From Oscillospiraceae bacterium (GTDB lineage Bacteria > Bacillota > Clostridia > Oscillospirales > Oscillospiraceae), in the NCBI GenBank assembly GCA_021770845.1, contig JAETQF010000005.1:1-64000 (forward strand): a stretch of DNA of 64,000 nucleotides. Direction: 5' to 3'. The notes under the pieces were generated by a model. The model did not search any database, was not told the origin of the DNA, and saw only the letters and a program-made list of their open reading frames with translations. Below are positions 38,474 through 46,042 of the stretch, piece after piece (position 1 is the stretch's first letter; each line of letters begins with the position of its first letter). The position numbers were made by a program, and so were the translations under genes.

Positions 38474-40159
38474 ATGATTGACATCATTGACGGCGCGCTG
38501 TTTCAGCGCATGATCATACACGCCTCCGCCTCCATCAACGCCCAGAAGCAGGCCATCAACGAGCTGAACGTGTTCCCCGTCCCCGACGGGGACACCGGCA
38601 CCAATATGTCCCTCACCATCGGCACCGCCGCCGCCGAGGCCAAAAAGAAGCCCGCCCAGTCCATCGGGCAGGCCGCCTCCACCAACGCCTCCGCCCTGCT
38701 GCGGGGGGCCCGGGGCAACTCCGGCGTAATTTTGTCCCTGCTGTTCCGGGGGATGTCCAAGGGCCTCAAGGAGCGGGAGACCGCCGACGGTGCGGTGTTC
38801 GCCGCCGCCCTCAGCGAGGGCGTGTCCGCCGCCTACAAGGCGGTGATGAAGCCCGCCGAGGGCACCATCCTCACGGTGTCCCGGCTGGCCAGCGTCAAGG
38901 CGGCGGAGACCGCCCACAGCCAGAACAGCGTGGAGGCGGTGCTGGAGGCCGCCATTGCCGAGGGCCAGATCGCCCTGGCGGACACGGTGAACCAGAACCC
39001 GGTGCTGAAAAAGGCCGGGGTGGTGGACGCGGGGGGCAAGGGCTTCCTGTGCATCCTCCAGGGGATGCTGGACGAGCTGCGGGGCGTGGCCGCTCCGGAG
39101 GGGCCGGACGAGTCCCAGGGCGTGAAGGAGTCCGCCGACTTCGCCGCCCTGTCCGAGGAAGACATCACCTTCACCTTCGACACGGTGTTCATCGTCCGCA
39201 AGACGGCGGGCAAGTCCATCGAGCCCTTCCGGGCCTACCTGAACAGCATCGGCGACAGCCTGGTGATCGGGGAGGACGACGAGGCCTTCAAGGTTCACGT
39301 CCACACCGACACCCCGGGCGCGGCGCTGTCCGAGGCCCAGAAGTACGGCACCCTGGAGCTGGCCAAGATCGAGAATATGCGCACCCAGGCCGAGGAGCTG
39401 GCCGCGGGCAAAAAGGCCCAGAGCACCGACGATCTGGAGCAGATCGAAGCGGAGCTGGAGGCCCAGGAGGAGGACGGGGACGCCGTCGCCCCGCCGGAGA
39501 AGAAGTTCGGCGTGGTGGCCGTCAGCGCCGGGACGGGCATGGCCTCCGTGTTCAAGGATCTGGGGGTGGACGGCATCATCTCCGGCGGGCAGACCATGAA
39601 CCCCTCCACCGAGGACATTCTGCGGGAGATCGCCCGCACCCCCGCCGAGACGGTGTTTGTCCTGCCCAACAACAAGAACATCATCATGGCCGCCGAGCAG
39701 TGCGTGGGCCTCATTGAGGGCAAGGAGATCGTGGTGGTGCCCACCCGCACCGTGCCCCAGGGCATCGCCGCCATGCTGGTGCTGGATCCCGACGGGGACA
39801 GGGACAGCAACGCCGCCGCCATGGAGGAGGCCCGAAAGAACGTGCGCACCTCCGAGATCACCTACGCCGCCCGGAACTCCGACTTTGACGGTTTCGAGAT
39901 CCACGAGGGGGACTACATGGCCCTGGCGGAGGGACAGCTGTTCGGCACCGACCAGTCCATCAACGCCCTGCTGGAGCGGCTGGCCAAGGCGGATGTGCAG
40001 CAGGACGCGGAGTTTATCAATATCTTCTACGGCGAGGACGTGTCCGAGGAGCAGGCCAACGAGGCCCTGGAGATCTTCCGGGCGGCCTGCCCCAACGCCG
40101 AGATCACCCTGCTGGCCGGGGGCCAGCCGGTGTACTACTATATGATCTCCGCGGAGTAA
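38474..40159 (+). CDS. DAK2-domain fatty-acid kinase catalytic subunit (FakA/YloV-like)
   Basis: A 561-aa kinase that, with a DegV-type FakB carrying the fatty acid, phosphorylates exogenous fatty acids for phospholipid synthesis. The N-terminal DAK2 domain has NVFPVPDGDTGTNMSLT and ALLRGARGNSGVILSLLFRG. A middle domain (about residues 225-310; FDTVFIVRKTAG, FKVHVHTDTPG) and an acidic linker (residues about 315-340) come before the C-terminal DegV-like half (ISGGQTMNPSTEDIL, VLPNNKNIIMAAEQ). No FakB gene lies in the window. Confidence 0.9.
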   Translation: MIDIIDGALFQRMIIHASASINAQKQAINELNVFPVPDGDTGTNMSLTIGTAAAEAKKKPAQSIGQAASTNASALLRGARGNSGVILSLLFRGMSKGLKERETADGAVFAAALSEGVSAAYKAVMKPAEGTILTVSRLASVKAAETAHSQNSVEAVLEAAIAEGQIALADTVNQNPVLKKAGVVDAGGKGFLCILQGMLDELRGVAAPEGPDESQGVKESADFAALSEEDITFTFDTVFIVRKTAGKSIEPFRAYLNSIGDSLVIGEDDEAFKVHVHTDTPGAALSEAQKYGTLELAKIENMRTQAEELAAGKKAQSTDDLEQIEAELEAQEEDGDAVAPPEKKFGVVAVSAGTGMASVFKDLGVDGIISGGQTMNPSTEDILREIARTPAETVFVLPNNKNIIMAAEQCVGLIEGKEIVVVPTRTVPQGIAAMLVLDPDGDRDSNAAAMEEARKNVRTSEITYAARNSDFDGFEIHEGDYMALAEGQLFGTDQSINALLERLAKADVQQDAEFINIFYGEDVSEEQANEALEIFRAACPNAEITLLAGGQPVYYYMISAE

Positions 40160-40168
40160 AAACCGTAA

Positions 40169-40208
40169 AGAAAGCGCCCGGTTTCTTCGGAAACCGGGCG
40201 CTTTTTTG
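40169..40208. terminator. Terminator with UUCG tetraloop
   Basis: AAAGCGCCCGGTTTC and GAAACCGGGCGCTTTT enclose TTCG. It serves fakA (+) and the bactofilin gene (-). Confidence 0.92.
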
Positions 40209-40219
40209 CCTGTAGCGGG

Positions 40220-40714
40220 TTATTCACCCTCAATATCATAAGCGGGGCCGAACTGGAGGTCGTCGGTGACGGTCACGTCGGCCAGCTCGGGCTCCGGGGC
40301 GGGGCCCTTGATCATGGTGGAGCGGCCGTTGAGGCGGCCGCCGTCCTCCACCACCAGGGAGGCGGTGGCCACGTCGCCGATGAGGGTGCCCGACTGCTCC
40401 AGGCGCATATGCTCCCGGGCGGTGACGTTGCCCTCCACCTTGCCGGCCACCCGAACCACGTCGGCGGAGATGGGGCCCCGCACCAGGCCGGTATCGGCCA
40501 CGATGACCGCCCCTGTCATGCGGAACTCACCCTCCACCACGCCTTCCACCTGAACCACGCCTTCGCCCTCAATGGCGCCTTTAAAGGTGATGCCCGGCGT
40601 GATCAGGGCGCTGACCACCTTCTGGGGAGGGGGCAGGCTCTCCTGGGGGGACTTGCCCTCCACGGCGATGGGGAGCTGGGTGTCCGACCTCTGCGTGCTG
40701 CTGAAAAAGCCCAT
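40220..40714 (-). CDS. Bactofilin-family cytoskeletal protein
   Basis: A 164-aa polymer-forming protein. A short disordered N-terminus with prolines (about residues 1-32) is followed by a right-handed beta-helix core of repeated glycine-valine strands (about residues 37-130; GEGVVQVEGVVEGEF, RGPISADVVRVAGKVEGNV, LIGDVATASLVVEDGGRLNG), then an acidic tail. Bactofilins form membrane-associated filaments affecting shape or sporulation. It is monocistronic. Confidence 0.9.
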   Translation of the reverse strand: MGFFSSTQRSDTQLPIAVEGKSPQESLPPPQKVVSALITPGITFKGAIEGEGVVQVEGVVEGEFRMTGAVIVADTGLVRGPISADVVRVAGKVEGNVTAREHMRLEQSGTLIGDVATASLVVEDGGRLNGRSTMIKGPAPEPELADVTVTDDLQFGPAYDIEGE

Positions 40715-40789
40715 TGGGATTCCTCACCTTTCCTTTTAGTACAGCATGGAACCTGACCCGGAGCGCTCCTGCTGTCTCAGATACTGCGT

Positions 40790-40818
40790 ATTGTATCACA
40801 GCAGTACCGGGATTTCAA
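40790..40818 (-). promoter_or_regulatory. Promoter of bactofilin gene
   Basis: Minus strand: TTGAAA (40818-40813), 17 bp, TACAAT (40795-40790). The leader is about 75 nt. Confidence 0.7.
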
Positions 40819-40854
40819 GGGCCGAACCGGGGGGAAAGTGACGAAAATAGGCAT

Positions 40855-41586
40855 TTACTGCTCCACCATTTTCCAATGGAACAGGGTTGCCGCCAGTGCC
40901 AGCATCGCCGCCGCCCAGGCGGACACCCACAGCAGATGCCCCGGCAGGGCGGCCCAGTCCCCGGCCAGCGCCGCCCGGGCCCCATCCGCCCCGTGGGCGA
41001 AGGGGAGGAGGTAGGCAAACGTCCGGAACCCCCCGCCCAGCAGGGACAGGTCGAACCAGATCCCCGCCAGCCAGGCCGTCACGTTGGTGAGCAGGGCGCC
41101 GCACATACCGCCCACCTGCTTGTCGTTGAACAGGGTGCCGCACAGCAGGCCCAGGGCGATAAACAGCAGGGCCGAGGGGATCAGGGACAGCACCACCGCC
41201 GGCAGATTCCAGCTCAGGGGCAGGCCCAGGGCCACCGCCGCCGCCAGACAGATGACGCTTTGCCCCACCGCCATGGGCAGCAGGGGCAGCAGGTAGCCCA
41301 GCAGAAAATCCGCCGCCGTCATGGGCGACGCCGCCAGCCGGGACAGGAAGGCGGTGGAGCGATCCCGGGCCAGCAGCAGGCCGGAGAACAGCGCCAGGAA
41401 GGTCAGCCCGAACAGGGCGATGCCCGGGGCCAGGGTCTCCAGCCGGAAGATCTCCACCGGGACGCTGCGCTGGATCACGTTCATCAGCACCAGCAGCACC
41501 AGGGGGAAGCCCAGCCCGAAAAACAGGGTCAGGGGATCCCGGAGCAGCTCCTTGGTGTTGCGCCTGGCAAAGGCCAGCATCCTCAT
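40855..41586 (-). CDS. ABC-2 type transporter permease
   Basis: A 243-aa permease with about six helices and the ABC-2 pattern: an N-terminal amphipathic start (ARRNTKELLRDPLTLFF), FGLTFLALFSGLLLARDRSTAFLSRL (the conserved loop), and a closing helix before a short tail. Its ATG overlaps the ATPase stop (ATGA). Together with the ATPase it should export an unknown substrate. The last of three genes under the AbrB-type regulator. Confidence 0.85.
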   Translation of the reverse strand: MRMLAFARRNTKELLRDPLTLFFGLGFPLVLLVLMNVIQRSVPVEIFRLETLAPGIALFGLTFLALFSGLLLARDRSTAFLSRLAASPMTAADFLLGYLLPLLPMAVGQSVICLAAAVALGLPLSWNLPAVVLSLIPSALLFIALGLLCGTLFNDKQVGGMCGALLTNVTAWLAGIWFDLSLLGGGFRTFAYLLPFAHGADGARAALAGDWAALPGHLLWVSAWAAAMLALAATLFHWKMVEQ

Positions 41587-42302
41587 GACGCCGCCTCCTC
41601 TCCCGCCAGCGCCACAAAGGCGTCCTCAAAGGTCTGGCAGCCCGCCAGGGCCTTCAGCTCCTCCGCCGTGCCCACCGCCCGGAGCTTCCCCGCCGCCATA
41701 ATGCCGATGCGGTCGGCCAGGGCCTCCGCCTCCTCCAGGTAGTGGGTGGTGAGGATGATGGCGGTATGGCCTTTCAGGCCCCGGATGACCCCCCACAGCT
41801 CCCGGCGGGCCAGCACGTCCAGACCCAGGGTGGGCTCGTCCAGGAACAGCACCTCCGGCTGGGACACCAGGGCCATGGCGATGGACAGCCGCCGCTGCCA
41901 GCCGCCGGACAGGGTTTTGGCCCGCTGTCTGGCCCACTGGGTCAGGCCCAGCTGCTCCATGACCGCCTGAACCCGCGCCCGGGGGCGGCCGTAGATGCCC
42001 GCCATCAGCTCCAGGTTCTCCCCCACCGTCAGGCCGGGGGCCACCGCCGTCTCCTGGGGGGAGACGGCCAGCACCTCCTTGGCCCGGCGGCTGTCCGTGC
42101 GGACGCTGTGGCCCATGAGGGCGGCGTCCCCCTCGGTGGGGGCGGTGAGGCAGCACAGCATCTTGATGGTGGTGGACTTGCCCGCCCCGTTCACGCCTAA
42201 GAGGGCGAACAGCTCCCCCGGCCCCACGGTGAGCTCCAGGCGATCCACCACCCGGCGCTTCCCGTAGTCCCGGGAGAGGCCGGTGATTTGAATGGCGTTC
42301 AT
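41583..42302 (-). CDS. ABC transporter ATP-binding protein
   Basis: A 239-aa ATPase of the CcmA/DRA type. Walker A is GVNGAGKSTTIKMLC, the signature TLSGGWQRRLSIAMAL (SGGW for SGGQ), Walker B VLFLDEPTLGLD and the H-loop ILTTHYLEEAEAL. It overlaps the AbrB-type gene upstream and the permease gene downstream by 4 bp each, so the three are tightly coupled. Substrate unknown. Confidence 0.9.
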   Translation of the reverse strand: MNAIQITGLSRDYGKRRVVDRLELTVGPGELFALLGVNGAGKSTTIKMLCCLTAPTEGDAALMGHSVRTDSRRAKEVLAVSPQETAVAPGLTVGENLELMAGIYGRPRARVQAVMEQLGLTQWARQRAKTLSGGWQRRLSIAMALVSQPEVLFLDEPTLGLDVLARRELWGVIRGLKGHTAIILTTHYLEEAEALADRIGIMAAGKLRAVGTAEELKALAGCQTFEDAFVALAGEEAAS

Positions 42303-42553
42303 TTGGGTTCCTCCTCCTGATTCTCCTGCTCCTGCTGGGCCTGCCGGGCCTGACGCACCGACTCGTGCATGAAGTCGATCATGCCGTCAAAGCCCACGAT
42401 GGCGATACCCCGTTTTTTGTCGGCCATGAGCATCAGGCTGTCCCCCGGCTCGATCTCAAAGAGATCCCGCACCTCCTTGGGGATGACGATCTGGCCCTTG
42501 TCCCCCACCCGCACGGTGGAGAGAAATTGATCCCGCGGCAGCTTCAGCTTCAT
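42299..42553 (-). CDS. AbrB/MazE/SpoVT-family DNA-binding regulator
   Basis: An 84-aa protein. The swapped-hairpin DNA-binding domain is at the N-terminus (STVRVGDKGQIVIPKEVRDL, FEIEPGDSLMLMAD), followed by a hydrophobic stretch and a Gln/Glu-rich tail (about residues 66-84). It leads an ABC exporter operon, a recurrent arrangement, and probably autoregulates through the inverted repeat overlapping its -10 box. Confidence 0.88.
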   Translation of the reverse strand: MKLKLPRDQFLSTVRVGDKGQIVIPKEVRDLFEIEPGDSLMLMADKKRGIAIVGFDGMIDFMHESVRQARQAQQEQENQEEEPK

Positions 42554-42571
42554 TCCGATTCCTCCTATTAG

Positions 42572-42617
42572 TTATACTTTTCTTACTAAGTATAATTCCG
42601 GGAACCTGGGCTGTCAA
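42572..42617 (-). promoter_or_regulatory. Promoter and overlapping inverted-repeat operator of the AbrB-ABC operon
   Basis: Minus strand: TTGACA (42617-42612), 17 bp, TATACT (42594-42589). TTATACTT at 42572-42579 and AAGTATAA at 42588-42595 form an inverted repeat, one arm covering the -10 box. This is a likely autoregulatory site. Confidence 0.75.
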
Positions 42618-42684
42618 GCGGGTGCCGCAAAAAAATTGCCATAAGTTCCGCCCCCGCCGCATAGGATCCAGGGAGGTGATCGCG

Positions 42685-43866
42685 ATGCGAAAGAAAAGGA
42701 CAACCCGGGGACTGCTGCGGGCGCTGCGGCTGGCGGCGGCGGCGCTGGTGGCGGGGCTGGCGGCGTGGCTGCTGTGGCTGGTGGGGGATCCCGGGGCGGC
42801 GCTGGGGGATCTGCTGCGGCTGGCGGACAGCGCCCAGGTGGCCACCGCCCTGCTGGCGGCGGAGCTGGGCGCCCCCCGGCAGGGGGACGGCCTGTCCGGC
42901 TGGGACAGGCTGGTGCTGGCCCAGTCCTCCCTGCTGGGAGGGGCGGCGTCCCCTCGGGAGGACGCCCCGGGCCGGGGGGAGCCCACCCCCTCCATCCCCC
43001 TGGATCCGGAGGAGCTGGATCCGGACGATGGGGAGGAGGAGCACAACCTCCCCACCACCACCACCGCCCCGGAGGGGATTGTGGCCAAGACCATGGTGGC
43101 GGGCTCCTCCGCCAAGTACGTCACGTCGGGCAGCCTGTCCGTCTACAACCACACGGACTACACCCTGGATCTGGACGGCCTGCGGGCGGCGGCTCCCGCC
43201 CTGTCCGCCCAGGGGGAGGGGCCCAAGGTGCTGATCTACCACTCCCACGCCACCGAGGCCTACACCATGGACGGGGAGGATGTGTACGAGGAGAGCGACA
43301 GCTACCGCACCCTGGACACAGAGCACAATATGGTGCGGGTGGGAGAGGAGATGGCGGCGGTGTTCCGGGCGGCGGGGGTGGAGGTGATCCACGACACCAC
43401 CCTCTATGACTACCCCAGCTACAACGAGGCCTACAAGCGTTCCCTGGAGGGGGTGACGGCGGCGCTGAAGGAGCACCCCTCCATCGTGCTGCTGCTGGAC
43501 GTGCACCGGGACGCGCTGGTGGCCAGCGACGGCACCATTTACAAGGTGGTGGCGGGCTCGGTGGACGACTGCGCCCAGGTGATGATGGTGCTGGGCAGCG
43601 ACGGAGGGGGGCAGGTGCACCCCAACTGGAAGGTAAACCTGTCCCTGGCCCTGGAGATCCAGGACGCCCTGACCAGCAAGTGGGCCACCCTGGCCCGGCC
43701 GGTGGTGCTGCGGGGCTCCCGGTTTAACCAGCACCTGTCCACCGGCACCCTGCTGGTGGAGGTGGGCACCCACGGAAACACCCTCCAGGAGGCCATCACC
43801 GCCGCCCGGCTGTACGCCCGGACGGTGGCGGAGCTGATGACGGAGGGGACGGAAGGAACGCCGTGA
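42685..43866 (+). CDS. spoIIP: Stage II sporulation protein P
   Basis: A 393-aa SpoIIP, the amidase/endopeptidase of the engulfment machine that degrades septal peptidoglycan with SpoIID and SpoIIM. The N-terminal membrane anchor (LAAAALVAGLAAWLLWLV) is followed by a variable low-complexity stretch (to about residue 130). The catalytic domain has VLIYHSHATEAYT, LLLDVHRDAL and LLVEVGTHGNTLQEA, which carry the zinc ligands and catalytic Glu. GGGAGGTGATCGCG precedes the ATG. This is the clearest sign that the organism has sporulation genes. The usual gpr partner is not adjacent. Confidence 0.92.
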   Translation: MRKKRTTRGLLRALRLAAAALVAGLAAWLLWLVGDPGAALGDLLRLADSAQVATALLAAELGAPRQGDGLSGWDRLVLAQSSLLGGAASPREDAPGRGEPTPSIPLDPEELDPDDGEEEHNLPTTTTAPEGIVAKTMVAGSSAKYVTSGSLSVYNHTDYTLDLDGLRAAAPALSAQGEGPKVLIYHSHATEAYTMDGEDVYEESDSYRTLDTEHNMVRVGEEMAAVFRAAGVEVIHDTTLYDYPSYNEAYKRSLEGVTAALKEHPSIVLLLDVHRDALVASDGTIYKVVAGSVDDCAQVMMVLGSDGGGQVHPNWKVNLSLALEIQDALTSKWATLARPVVLRGSRFNQHLSTGTLLVEVGTHGNTLQEAITAARLYARTVAELMTEGTEGTP

Positions 43867-43884
43867 GAAAGGCCGCCCTTGTGG

Positions 43885-43913
43885 TTGACTTTGCCAGGCG
43901 GCTGTGGTATGCT
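43885..43913 (+). promoter_or_regulatory. Promoter of BMC shell cluster
   Basis: TTGACT (43885-43890), 17 bp with TGG just before the -10, TATGCT (43908-43913). A leader of about 90 nt follows. Confidence 0.65.
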
Positions 43914-44010
43914 GTTCTCAGACTAATTTTGTGCAAAAATCCGAAAATACTCCGGGGAGCGGGGCGGATTTTGTGCGCGGCATACCGGGCAGTCAAGGGG
44001 GATCGGCGCC

Positions 44011-44373
44011 ATGAGCGAACGGCAGGATCAGATTCGGATCATACAGGAGACGGTGGCGGGCAAGGAGATCACGTTTGCCCACGTGATCGGCGGCCCCGCG
44101 CCCATCATATACCAGAAGCTGGGGCTGAACCCGTCCATCGACTACGGCTCCAGCGCCATCGGCATCATGAACCTGACGCCGCCGGAGTCCGCGGTGATCG
44201 CCGCCGACATCGCGGTCAAGAGCGGCGACGTGTACCTGGGTTTTGCCGATCGCTTTACCGGCACCATGATCGTCTCGGGAGACATCGCGGATGTGAACGC
44301 GGCGCTGACCGAGGTGGTGGATTATTTCCGGGACGAGATGGGCTATGTCGTGTGCAGGATCACGAAGCGGTAA
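44011..44373 (+). CDS. EutS-type bacterial microcompartment shell protein, copy 1
   Basis: A 120-aa circularly permuted BMC-domain protein of the EutS/PduU family, which forms hexameric shell tiles. It has RIIQETVAGKEITFAHVIGG at the N-terminus, then IGIMNLTPPESAVIAADIAV, GDVYLGFADRFTGTMIVSGD and a final VVDYFRDEMGYVVCRITK. It is followed 12 bp later by a second EutS-like gene and then EutP. No enzyme or other shell gene is nearby. Confidence 0.9.
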   Translation: MSERQDQIRIIQETVAGKEITFAHVIGGPAPIIYQKLGLNPSIDYGSSAIGIMNLTPPESAVIAADIAVKSGDVYLGFADRFTGTMIVSGDIADVNAALTEVVDYFRDEMGYVVCRITKR

Positions 44374-44385
44374 GGGACGTTCACC

Positions 44386-44817
44386 ATGGGAGAGCGCATG
44401 ACGCGGGAGGAGTTTCTGGAGAAGGTCTTCTCCCGGAAGTATGAGGATTTGAAGGGGAAGGAGCTGCGCCTGGTGCGGGTGCGGATGCCGGGAAAGGAGA
44501 TATCCCTGGCCCAGCTCATTGGGATCCCCAACGCCGAGATCTATCAAAATCTCGGGCTCCATATCGGCACCCACCTGGGGGAGGATCACACCGGCGAGGC
44601 GTTGGGCCTGCTGCACATCTCGCCCTGGGAGGCCGCGGTGGTGGCGGCGGACGTGGCCCTGAAGCGCGGCGACGTGGAGGTGGGCTTTCTGGATCGCTTC
44701 AGCGGGACGGTGATCCTGCTGGGGAGCCATTCCCACGTGAAAAGCGCCCTGGAGGGCGTGATCGACTTCTTCCGGCGGGAGCTGAACTTTGTGGTGTGCG
44801 AAGTAACGGAAAAGTAG
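44386..44817 (+). CDS. EutS-type bacterial microcompartment shell protein, copy 2
   Basis: A 143-aa EutS/PduU-like protein: MPGKEISLAQLIGIPNAEIY, LGLLHISPWEAAVVAADVAL, GDVEVGFLDRFSGTVILLGS, VIDFFRRELNFVVCEVTEK. It differs from copy 1 by an N-terminal extension of about 25 charged residues (TREEFLEKVFSRKYEDLKGK) and by several changes in the core. The extension may act as a docking peptide. The pair may form mixed or distinct tiles. Confidence 0.9.
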   Translation: MGERMTREEFLEKVFSRKYEDLKGKELRLVRVRMPGKEISLAQLIGIPNAEIYQNLGLHIGTHLGEDHTGEALGLLHISPWEAAVVAADVALKRGDVEVGFLDRFSGTVILLGSHSHVKSALEGVIDFFRRELNFVVCEVTEK

Positions 44818-44826
44818 AGAGCAGCG

Positions 44827-45342
44827 ATGAAAAAATTGTTTTTGATGGGCCGGAGCGAGGCGGGAAAGACCTCCCTGACGCAGGTGCTGAAGGGCGAGGA
44901 GCTGCGGTATCACAAAACCCAATATACCAATACGGGGGAAGAAATCATCGACTCCCCGGGCGAGTATGCCGAGACGAAGCACTGCGGCCTGGGCCTGGCC
45001 TGTTTTTCCTTCGAGGCGGACGTGCTGGCCCTGCTGATCGCGGCGGATGAGCCCTTCAGCGTGTTTGAGCCCAACTGCCAGTGCTTCACCAACCGGCCGC
45101 TCATCGGGATCATCACCAAGATCGACTCCCCCTTTGCCAACGTGCCCATGGTGCGCAACTGGATGACCATTTCCGGCTGCGAGCGCATTTTTGAGGTGAG
45201 CTGCACCACCCGGGAGGGGCTGGACGAGCTGATGGCCTATCTGGACGGGGATCCGGTCAGGCTGACCTGGCAGCAGGCCAAGGAGCGGCAGGCCCGGGGA
45301 CTGAACGAGTGGGAGGACGCCTCCCGGTACGGGCTGGTGTAA
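44827..45342 (+). CDS. EutP/PduV-family GTPase-like protein
   Basis: A 171-aa P-loop protein of the EutP/PduV family, which associates with microcompartments (E. coli PduV is linked to their movement; EutP has acetate kinase activity in some reports). Walker A is MGRSEAGKTSLTQ, the second motif EEIIDSPGEYAETKH, and the specificity motif ITKID. It follows EutS copy 2 after 9 bp. The C-terminal 25 residues are charged. Confidence 0.88.
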   Translation: MKKLFLMGRSEAGKTSLTQVLKGEELRYHKTQYTNTGEEIIDSPGEYAETKHCGLGLACFSFEADVLALLIAADEPFSVFEPNCQCFTNRPLIGIITKIDSPFANVPMVRNWMTISGCERIFEVSCTTREGLDELMAYLDGDPVRLTWQQAKERQARGLNEWEDASRYGLV

Positions 45343-45352
45343 ACTGGATAAA

Positions 45353-45394
45353 GGGGGGCCTGGGTGTTTGGAACAAACGCCCAGGCCCCCTTTT
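45353..45394 (+). terminator. Terminator of BMC cluster
   Basis: GGGGGCCTGGG pairs with CCCAGGCCCCC, loop extended by GTGTTTG/CAAACGC, followed by T4. Confidence 0.88.
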
Positions 45395-45428
45395 GCGGGA
45401 AAATCAGGGCCCCGGGGAAAGAACGCCC

Positions 45429-45457
45429 TTGCGCCGCGGCGGGTTTCCTGATATAAT
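45429..45457 (+). promoter_or_regulatory. Promoter of aroK
   Basis: TTGCGC (45429-45434), 17 bp, TATAAT (45452-45457). Confidence 0.75.
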
Positions 45458-45505
45458 AATTTGTCATACTGTGCGCGGCAGATTTTGGTATTGGAGGCGG
45501 GGCGG

Positions 45506-46027
45506 ATGGACAACCTAATTCTGATCGGGATGCCCGGCTCCGGCAAGAGCACCGTGGGCGTGGTGCTGGCCAAGGCCTTGGGACTGCGCTTCCTGGATGT
45601 GGATCTCCTGATTCAGGAGCGGGAGGGGGCTTTGCTCCAGGAGCTGATCGACCAACGGGGGGTGGAGCGGTTCCTGGATCTGGAGCGGGACGCCATCCTG
45701 TCCCTGGACTGCCGGGGGACGGTGGTGGCCCCCGGGGGGAGCTGCGTGTGCCGGGAGGAGTCCATCGCCGGACTGCGGCGGCTGGGTACGGTGGTTTACC
45801 TTCAGCTGCCGCTGGAGGACGTGGCCGGTCGGATCCACAACCTGGCCTCCCGGGGGATCGCCCTCTCACCCGGCCAGACGCTGGCCGACGTATACCGGAT
45901 CCGGGTTCCGCTGTACGAACGCTGCGCGCACATCACCGTTCCGGCCGGGGGCCAGAGCCTGGCGGAGACGGTGGAAGCAGTGAAACAAGCTCTGGCGGCT
46001 GATCACAGCCAATCCAGAATAGAATAG
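45506..46027 (+). CDS. aroK: Shikimate kinase
   Basis: A 173-aa kinase, step five of the chorismate pathway. It has LILIGMPGSGKSTVGVVLA (P-loop), FLDVDLLIQ (shikimate-binding Asp), ERFLDLERDAI and VVAPGGSCVCREE, where shikimate kinases usually read GGG. No other aro gene is adjacent. The ATG at 45506 follows GGAGGCGGGG and overrides an earlier in-frame start. It is separated from the BMC genes by a terminator, so it is not part of that operon. Confidence 0.88.
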   Translation: MDNLILIGMPGSGKSTVGVVLAKALGLRFLDVDLLIQEREGALLQELIDQRGVERFLDLERDAILSLDCRGTVVAPGGSCVCREESIAGLRRLGTVVYLQLPLEDVAGRIHNLASRGIALSPGQTLADVYRIRVPLYERCAHITVPAGGQSLAETVEAVKQALAADHSQSRIE

Positions 46028-46042
46028 GACGTAGAAAAGGAC

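Noticed and set aside
45461-46027. aroK as part of the microcompartment operon
   Set aside because: A strong terminator and a separate promoter lie between eutP and aroK.
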